Below, piece after piece: positions 58,658 through 64,000 of a stretch of 64,000 bases of DNA. The position numbers and the translations under genes were made by a program. Within the stretch, counting starts at the first letter, position 1. The number at the start of each line of letters is the position of its first letter. The notes below the pieces were generated by a model that did not search any database, was not told the DNA's origin, and saw only the letters and a program-made list of their open reading frames with translations. This DNA is from Opitutales bacterium. GTDB lineage: Bacteria > Verrucomicrobiota > Verrucomicrobiia > Opitutales > Oceanipulchritudinaceae. The stretch is from assembly GCA_020831525.1 (NCBI GenBank), contig JAFIGH010000008.1, positions 1 through 64,000 on the forward strand, written 5' to 3'.

Positions 58658-60424
58658 TCAGTCGCCAGCGACAGGAAACCGCATGCCTCCCATTCCCGTG
58701 TCGAAGGAGCGCGCCTTCTCCGGCCAGCCGTCCTCGACGATCCACCTCCAGTACCGGTCGGCCGTGTCGGCATCCTTTGCCCACGTCCATTCTCCGCGGG
58801 GGGGCTTCACCGGGTAGCGGCGGATTTCTTGCGCGATTTCCCGCATAGCGAGAAGTCCCCGGCGCGTTTCCCTTGTGACATACACGCTGCGGTGGTCCCC
58901 TCCCCTCGCCCAGACGCGGAAGCCCCAGTAGGCAGCGGCCGTCGCCCGGTAGAGGCGGACGGTGAGGAGGGTGTGCGTGAAGTGGTGCCGCAGTGCGGTC
59001 AAATCCGCCTCCCGCAAATCGGGCGCGGCTTCTTTGATATTCTCCAGCGACTCCTCTGCGAGACGGACGCCGTGGTCCTTTTCGATGAGGATGCAGCGCA
59101 GGTATTCCTCCGTCATACACTCACGCGGCGTCAGCCATCCCGCCTCGACAACCCGCGGAATCTCCCGCAGCCTCGCGCCGCCGGCTTTCGCCCATGCGGG
59201 AGCGATGTGTTCGATGACGTCCTTCCAGTAGTGAAACTTCCGGTTCACTCCGTGCTCCACGAAAACTTCCGGCGGCTCGATCCACTTGCCCGACACATGC
59301 CGCGCATAGCTCGAACTGTAGGGATCGAAATCCATTCTGGAATGATTACACGTGTGGGTCCCGAGCGTGTAGAACACAGAGGATACGATGCCGAAGGCAT
59401 TGGCAAAGGCTTCGCGCAGGCAAGGCACGGCGGTCTCCCCGTAGCGTTCCGCGATAAACTCGCGGTAGACTTGGCCCGCATCGACGCTACGGTCCTCAAA
59501 GAAGCGCCTGAGGGCAAAGAGATTGATTTCCGAGGGCCGGTCGATGATCCGCGTACCGCCATAGCGGTCGGTGCGGGCGGTGTACCCGATGATGTCGCCG
59601 CGCCGCAGGTAATCGCTCCAGCGCCGGAGCATGTACTCCGGCCATGTATTGGCGATGATGCCCTGCCCGTTGAACTCCCCCGCCGCGTCGAACTCGATGA
59701 TTGTGGGCCGCTGGAGAGTTCCCGCAAACCGGTCATTCGGGTGTGTAAGAAAAAAGTCGTGCGGCGCCTCCTTCATCATGAGACGGATCTCGGGCCGCTC
59801 AAACATCTCCACGGCGGGAATGATATTGCGGAACTCCGCCTCGTCGTAGGAGAATGTGCGGGCATACAGATTCAGTCCGCGTTCACCGATCACCACGTCC
59901 GCCACCGCGTTGACCGCCGCCGCGAGCTTTTCATGGTTGGCGGTCAGGCGCTTCGAGTGCTGCTGCTCAACACGGGCACCTGTTTCGATAAAGGTGAGGA
60001 CTATTCCCTGAATGCCGGGCACCATGTCAAGCAATGCACGGTAATCTGCCTTCAGCCACTCCCAAAAGCCGGCGTTGTCGAGATCGAGGGTTCCTTCCGG
60101 CCCTGTCTTGAAGCGGTCCGGGTAATAATCCAGCGGATACAGGACATGATCCCATAGAACAACCTCACGGATGCCGGCGGCGTGCGCGGCGGAGGTCAGC
60201 TCTTTCACCAAAGCCAGTCGACGCTCCTCACGCAGGTGCCGGAGGTCATGCACAATGTGGTGCGACAGTTGGAGGTGGTTGATGGCGTATGCGGGCGCTC
60301 GTTTGATGACGCGTAGTCCGTCCGCCGGACGATCCGAGAGAATCGTCCATCCGCGGACAGGTTCATCCAGCGGCAGAGGGCCGGGCACAGTGGTTTTAAC
60401 TTCGCATACTGTCATTGGAGGCAA
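58658..60424 (-). CDS. Large enzyme-like protein of unknown family, cytosolic paralogue
   Basis: 588 residues, no signal peptide. The first 250 residues look like a (beta/alpha) barrel: APAYAINHLQLSHHIVHDLR, EVVLWDHVLYPLDYYPDRF, IQGIVLTFIETGAR and IIEFDAAGEFNGQGIIANTW. The carboxylates in TFIETG and EFDAAGEF are candidate catalytic residues, which suggests a glycoside hydrolase-like barrel; I cannot name the family. It is about 70% alike to the next gene upstream and follows it by 50 bp. Confidence 0.6.
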   Translation of the reverse strand: MPPMTVCEVKTTVPGPLPLDEPVRGWTILSDRPADGLRVIKRAPAYAINHLQLSHHIVHDLRHLREERRLALVKELTSAAHAAGIREVVLWDHVLYPLDYYPDRFKTGPEGTLDLDNAGFWEWLKADYRALLDMVPGIQGIVLTFIETGARVEQQHSKRLTANHEKLAAAVNAVADVVIGERGLNLYARTFSYDEAEFRNIIPAVEMFERPEIRLMMKEAPHDFFLTHPNDRFAGTLQRPTIIEFDAAGEFNGQGIIANTWPEYMLRRWSDYLRRGDIIGYTARTDRYGGTRIIDRPSEINLFALRRFFEDRSVDAGQVYREFIAERYGETAVPCLREAFANAFGIVSSVFYTLGTHTCNHSRMDFDPYSSSYARHVSGKWIEPPEVFVEHGVNRKFHYWKDVIEHIAPAWAKAGGARLREIPRVVEAGWLTPRECMTEEYLRCILIEKDHGVRLAEESLENIKEAAPDLREADLTALRHHFTHTLLTVRLYRATAAAYWGFRVWARGGDHRSVYVTRETRRGLLAMREIAQEIRRYPVKPPRGEWTWAKDADTADRYWRWIVEDGWPEKARSFDTGMGGMRFPVAGD

Positions 60425-60474
60425 ATCCTAAGAGGTCCAATCATCTCTTTCCAGCCGCAGGAACCGTCTGCCCG

Positions 60475-62355
60475 TCACTCCTGCCCTGACTCGACCGAGA
60501 AGGTGACACCGCCCAAACCGGTGTCATACCCGCGCGTGCGCTCCGGCCAGCCCTCTTCCGCGATCCACTGCCAGTATTGGTCCGCCATGTCGGCGTCCTC
60601 GATCCAATTCCATTGCCCCGCGGGGGGCTTGACGGGGTAGGCGCGAATTTCGCGCGCGACCTCCCGCATGCCGAGAAGACCGTCTCGGGTCTCGCGGATG
60701 ACGTAGTCCGACCTATGCTCGTCACCACGCGCCCACACGCGGAAGCCCCAGTAGGCGGCGGCACTTTTCCGGTAGAGACGCGCGGTGAGCAGGGTGTGGT
60801 TGAAGTGATGATAGAGGAGATCGAAATCCGTCTTGGAAAGGTACGGCTCCGCGTCCCGGATGTGCGCGAGCGACTCCCGCGCCAAACGCACGCCGTAGTC
60901 CTTTTGCGTGAGGATATAACGGAGGTACTCCTCGTTCATCTTCTCTTCGGGCGTGAGCCATCCGGCCTCGACCACCCTCGGGATTTCCCACAACTGCGCA
61001 CCGCCCGCCTTCGCCCAGCGCGGGGCAATGTGTTCGATGACTTCCTTCCAGTAGTGGAACTCGCGGCCCACCCCGTGACCGACCTTGGCAACGGGCGGAT
61101 CGATCCATTTTCCCGATACGTGGCGGGCATAGCTGGAAGGATACGGATCGTAGTTCAGTTTGGAATGGTCCGCCACATTCGTCCCGAGCGTATACATCGT
61201 GGAGGACACGATATCAAAGGCGTTTTCAAAAGCGGCGCGGACGTGCGGGTAGGCTTCCTCCCCATAGTGTTCGGCAATGAACTCCCGGTAGATTGTGTCC
61301 ACATCGACCGTGCGGTCCTCGAAATAGCGTTTGAGGGCAAGCAGATTGATCTCGGACGGGCGGTCGATCATTCGCGTCGTACCATAGCGGTCGGTGCGGG
61401 CGACGTACCCAATGATGTGATCGCGCTCAAGAAATTCGCTCCAGCGGCCGAGCATATATTGCGGCCATGTGTTGGCGATGATGCCCTGCCCGTTGAACTC
61501 TCCGGCCGCGTCGAACTCCATCAGCGTGGACCGCGCAATCGTTCCGGCAAAGCGGTCGTTCGGATGCGTGAGAAAAAAGTCGTGCGGCGTCTCCTTCATC
61601 ATGAGCCGAATTTCCGGTCGTTCGAAAAGATCGACAGCACCAACGATATTTTCATACTCCGCATCGTCGTAGGAAAAGGTGCGGGCGTAGAGATTCAAGC
61701 CGCGCTCGCCGATGACCACATCGGCCACGGCGTTAACGGCCGCCGCGAGCTTTTCCTCGTTCGTGAGCATGACCTCGGAATGCTGCCGCTCCACGCGCGC
61801 CCCCGTTTCGATGAAGGTGAGGATGATTCCCTGAATGTCGGGCGCGAGGTCGAGCATCTCCCGATAGTCGTCCTTGAACCACTCCCAGAATTCCGGGTTA
61901 TCGAGGTCGATGGTCCCGTTCGGTCCTGTTCTGAACCGGTCGGGATAGTAACCCATGTAATACAAAACGCGGTCCCAGAGGACGACCTCCTGGATCCCGG
62001 CCTCATGGGCCGCCTCCGTGAGGGCATGGGCGATTTCGCGCTTGTCGTCGTCGCGGATGTGGCGCAGGTCGTGGATGACATGGTGCGATATCTGGAGGTG
62101 ATTGATATCGTAAGCGGGCGCGCGCTCGATGACACGCAGACCGTCGGGAAGGCTGTCGGACAAGATCATCCAACCGCGGACAGGTTCACCGTCCGTGAGG
62201 GGAGCGGGACGGGCGTCTTCGGCGTGGACGCCAGCGGACAAAAGCGCGGCCGCAAGCAAACCAAGAAATAGAGGGATCCCGCCGGAGGCACGGGCAACAC
62301 GGACACAAACGGTGGCAACCGGGGGAAACGGGGAACGGGGAAAAGTGTTTTTCAT
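60475..62355 (-). CDS. Large enzyme-like protein of unknown family, secreted paralogue
   Basis: 626 residues from the ATG at 62355. A signal peptide (SGGIPLFLGLLAAALLSAGVHA) precedes a body that aligns end to end with the 588-aa neighbour: APAYDINHLQISHHVIHDLR, EVVLWDRVLYYMGYYPDRF, IQGIILTFIETGAR and LMEFDAAGEFNGQGIIANTW. Same barrel and carboxylate positions. Tandem arrangement and a divergent LacI gene suggest a sugar-induced pair with an exported and an intracellular member. Function not established. Confidence 0.65.
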   Translation of the reverse strand: MKNTFPRSPFPPVATVCVRVARASGGIPLFLGLLAAALLSAGVHAEDARPAPLTDGEPVRGWMILSDSLPDGLRVIERAPAYDINHLQISHHVIHDLRHIRDDDKREIAHALTEAAHEAGIQEVVLWDRVLYYMGYYPDRFRTGPNGTIDLDNPEFWEWFKDDYREMLDLAPDIQGIILTFIETGARVERQHSEVMLTNEEKLAAAVNAVADVVIGERGLNLYARTFSYDDAEYENIVGAVDLFERPEIRLMMKETPHDFFLTHPNDRFAGTIARSTLMEFDAAGEFNGQGIIANTWPQYMLGRWSEFLERDHIIGYVARTDRYGTTRMIDRPSEINLLALKRYFEDRTVDVDTIYREFIAEHYGEEAYPHVRAAFENAFDIVSSTMYTLGTNVADHSKLNYDPYPSSYARHVSGKWIDPPVAKVGHGVGREFHYWKEVIEHIAPRWAKAGGAQLWEIPRVVEAGWLTPEEKMNEEYLRYILTQKDYGVRLARESLAHIRDAEPYLSKTDFDLLYHHFNHTLLTARLYRKSAAAYWGFRVWARGDEHRSDYVIRETRDGLLGMREVAREIRAYPVKPPAGQWNWIEDADMADQYWQWIAEEGWPERTRGYDTGLGGVTFSVESGQE

Positions 62356-62359
62356 GCAA

Positions 62360-62373
62360 ATTGAATTTTCAAT
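62360..62373. promoter_or_regulatory. Operator-like palindrome upstream of the secreted paralogue
   Basis: ATTGAA-TT-TTCAAT lies 5-18 bp upstream of the start, in the divergent 188-bp region shared with the LacI-type gene. A candidate site for that regulator; no usual central CG is present, so the match to LacI operators is weak. Confidence 0.4.
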
Positions 62374-62543
62374 CACCGAGATGGAAGACTTCAAGTTTGT
62401 TCCCGGAAAACTGAAGCGTATGACAGGAGGACGAATCATTTCACCGGGAGCTTGCAGGCACGACCCTTGGTTCAGGGCCTTGCGCGGGCAGAGGTCGGCA
62501 CAATGGTGTTGCGCGGAGGCAAACCTCGGCGCTTAATGACGGC

Positions 62544-63611
62544 ATGAAAGGGAATGTCTCGCTCGGAGAGATTGCGAAGCTGGCCAACGTCTCGACGATG
62601 ACGGTTTCCCGCGCGCTGCGCAACAGCCCCAAAGTGTCCGCGGCACGCCGCAAAGAGATCCAGGCCATAGCCAAGAAGCTGGGCTACCAGCCCAATCCGC
62701 GCCTCTCGCGGCTCATGCTGGAGATGCGTATGACGCGCCTGCGCGGGCAGTCTCCTGTACTTGCGGCACTGCACACCTTCGAGAGCGACGACATACTGAC
62801 AAAAGAGCACGGTCCGCACCTCTACGCCTACCTCGAGGGAACGCGCAAGCGCGCCCGCGACCTCGGTTTCCGCGTGGACGTCTTCTCCCTCGGCCGCCCG
62901 CCGATGAAGCTATCGCGCATGGAGCAGATTCTGCTCACGCGCAACGTCGAGGGCATCGTCCTCTTTCCCTATCCCTACGACCGCGAGACCCTCGAGATCG
63001 ACTTTTCGCACTTTCCCGTAGCCGCGCTCGGCCGCAGCCAGTCGCGGGAGAGTTTCCACCGGGCGAGCCCCAACTATTTCCACGCCGTGGAGATGGCCTT
63101 TGAGCGGGCGCTGGACCTCGGTCACCGGCGCATCGGTGCGCTCCTCACCGACATCATCGACGTCCGCGCGGGCGGACGCTATTCAGCGGCCTATCTCCAG
63201 TTGCAGGAAAGGCACACCAAGCTGCCCGAGATTCCCATCCTCCACCTCAAAGAAGCCTCCAACGAGGCCATCAAATCATGGGTCGAGCGGGAGCGCCCGG
63301 ACGTCATCTTCGGCATGGGGCCGCGCACCCATGAGCGCCTTCGCGGGATGGGCTATGAGATGCCGCATGACTTTTCGTATGTCGCGCTGGAGTTGCCCTT
63401 TCCCGATACCGTGGTGTCCGGAATCAACAGCAACCACGGTCTTGTCGCGGAGGCGGCAGTCGACCTTATCATCAACCAGATCAACGCAAACGAGCGCGGC
63501 ATACCGGAGTTTCCGAAGACGGTTCTCATCGACGGGTTCTGGGCCAAAGGCACGACATTCGGGAAGGCACCGAAAAACAAAGCTCGATCCGTCCGCAAAC
63601 GGTCTGCTTAA
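62544..63611 (+). CDS. LacI-family transcriptional regulator
   Basis: 355 residues. The N-terminal HTH (SLGEIAKLANVSTMTVSRAL, residues 6-25) and hinge (KLGYQPNPRLSRLMLEMR) are classical. A periplasmic-binding-like effector domain follows (RNVEGIVLFPYPYD; RALDLGHRRIGALLTDII; NSNHGLVAEAAVDLIINQI). The effector is probably a sugar or glycoside. It is divergent from the tandem paralogue pair, which it likely controls. Confidence 0.93.
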   Translation: MKGNVSLGEIAKLANVSTMTVSRALRNSPKVSAARRKEIQAIAKKLGYQPNPRLSRLMLEMRMTRLRGQSPVLAALHTFESDDILTKEHGPHLYAYLEGTRKRARDLGFRVDVFSLGRPPMKLSRMEQILLTRNVEGIVLFPYPYDRETLEIDFSHFPVAALGRSQSRESFHRASPNYFHAVEMAFERALDLGHRRIGALLTDIIDVRAGGRYSAAYLQLQERHTKLPEIPILHLKEASNEAIKSWVERERPDVIFGMGPRTHERLRGMGYEMPHDFSYVALELPFPDTVVSGINSNHGLVAEAAVDLIINQINANERGIPEFPKTVLIDGFWAKGTTFGKAPKNKARSVRKRSA

Positions 63612-63621
63612 TTCCCCGGCC

Positions 63622-64000
63622 ATGTCATTGCCCGCGCCCAGCCAAGGAGTGGTCGAGCCCCTGCGTGAGCGGCTGGGGCCGTACGCCTGGGCACGCCGCC
63701 TGCGCATTGAGTCGGGCGCTCCCCTCAAAGCGGCGGTGACGCTCGGAGAGCGGATCCTCCACGCCACGCCCGTCTACCCCGCGCTCGTCGCCGCCTTGAC
63801 CGCGTCGGGCCTGATGCCGCGCGCGCGCCGCGAGTTCGCCGCTATGCGCATCGAGCGCACGACGGTGTTCCTGCCGAACCTTCCGCCGTCTTTCGATGGA
63901 TTCCGCATCCTGCAGATATCGGACCTGCACCTCGATGTCGACTGGACGGTCGCCGCGCGGGTGACGGGGCTACTGCCTTCGCTCGATTACGATATCGCGG
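63622..64000 (+). CDS. Metallophosphoesterase, N-terminal part, runs off the right edge
   Basis: 126 codons are open from the ATG at 63622 to the window end. After a helical N-terminal region of about 95 residues comes FRILQISDLHLD (Asp101, His103), the first metal-binding motif of calcineurin-like phosphoesterases, as in YkuE-type enzymes. The remaining motifs lie outside. It starts 10 bp after the LacI-type stop and may be co-transcribed. Confidence 0.85.
   Translation, partial: MSLPAPSQGVVEPLRERLGPYAWARRLRIESGAPLKAAVTLGERILHATPVYPALVAALTASGLMPRARREFAAMRIERTTVFLPNLPPSFDGFRILQISDLHLDVDWTVAARVTGLLPSLDYDIA

Overview
The window is high-GC bacterial chromosome, coding-dense on both strands, with many starts that lack a strong Shine-Dalgarno sequence. 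Gene content suggests Verrucomicrobiota, perhaps the Opitutales/Puniceicoccales side. The signs are a large Bat (MoxR/VWA) cluster, S55-peptidase and beta-propeller secreted proteins, pilin-like proteins, an archaeal/eukaryote-type ProRS and an AccD lacking zinc-finger cysteines. This placement is an inference from gene content; no rRNA or tRNA gene was found.

Layout. 1-1.3 kb: the start of a REP-associated (RAYT/Y1) transposase, a 155-bp tandem repeat array and three REP-like palindromes. 1.3-8.0 kb: a complete F1Fo ATP synthase operon on the minus strand (atpB-E-F-H-A-G-D-C). 8.2-23 kb: housekeeping genes including proS, gamma-carbonic anhydrase, a TolC-like porin, Maf, ComM, a TonB-like protein, MscS with a DUF432-like partner, D-amino-acid transaminase, a pilin-like protein, folC, accD, comF and a CPBP protease. 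23.3-29.6 kb: a secreted beta-propeller protein and an S55 peptidase in one operon, an SDR, hpf and a small Smr protein. 29.7-39.1 kb: MoxR-DUF58-DUF4381-BatA-BatB/TPR/InlB fusion-BatD-BatE, interrupted by a small ORF and a hairpin repeat array.

39.4-58.4 kb is an accessory-flavoured stretch. It holds a C5-methyltransferase with a PD-(D/E)xK partner, and a regulator/decayed-methyltransferase/BglII-like endonuclease locus directly followed by a type III Mod-Res system. Core genes lie between them: TolB-like, Mrp, L33, NuoA, a PTS-EIIA/diadenylate-cyclase fusion, a TPR lipoprotein, a DUF3516 helicase and a histone-deacetylase-family enzyme. 58.6-63.6 kb: two tandem paralogous large enzymes of unknown family, one secreted and one cytosolic, beside a LacI regulator. 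A metallophosphoesterase runs off the right edge.

The most notable items are these: the EIIA-c-di-AMP cyclase fusion; a 27-bp AT-rich motif repeated upstream of both the C5 methyltransferase and the DUF3516 helicase; an apparently orphaned BglII-like nuclease behind a methyltransferase remnant; the BatB fusion with four InlB-like repeats; and several families of palindromic repeats, one of which shows covarying stems at two loci.
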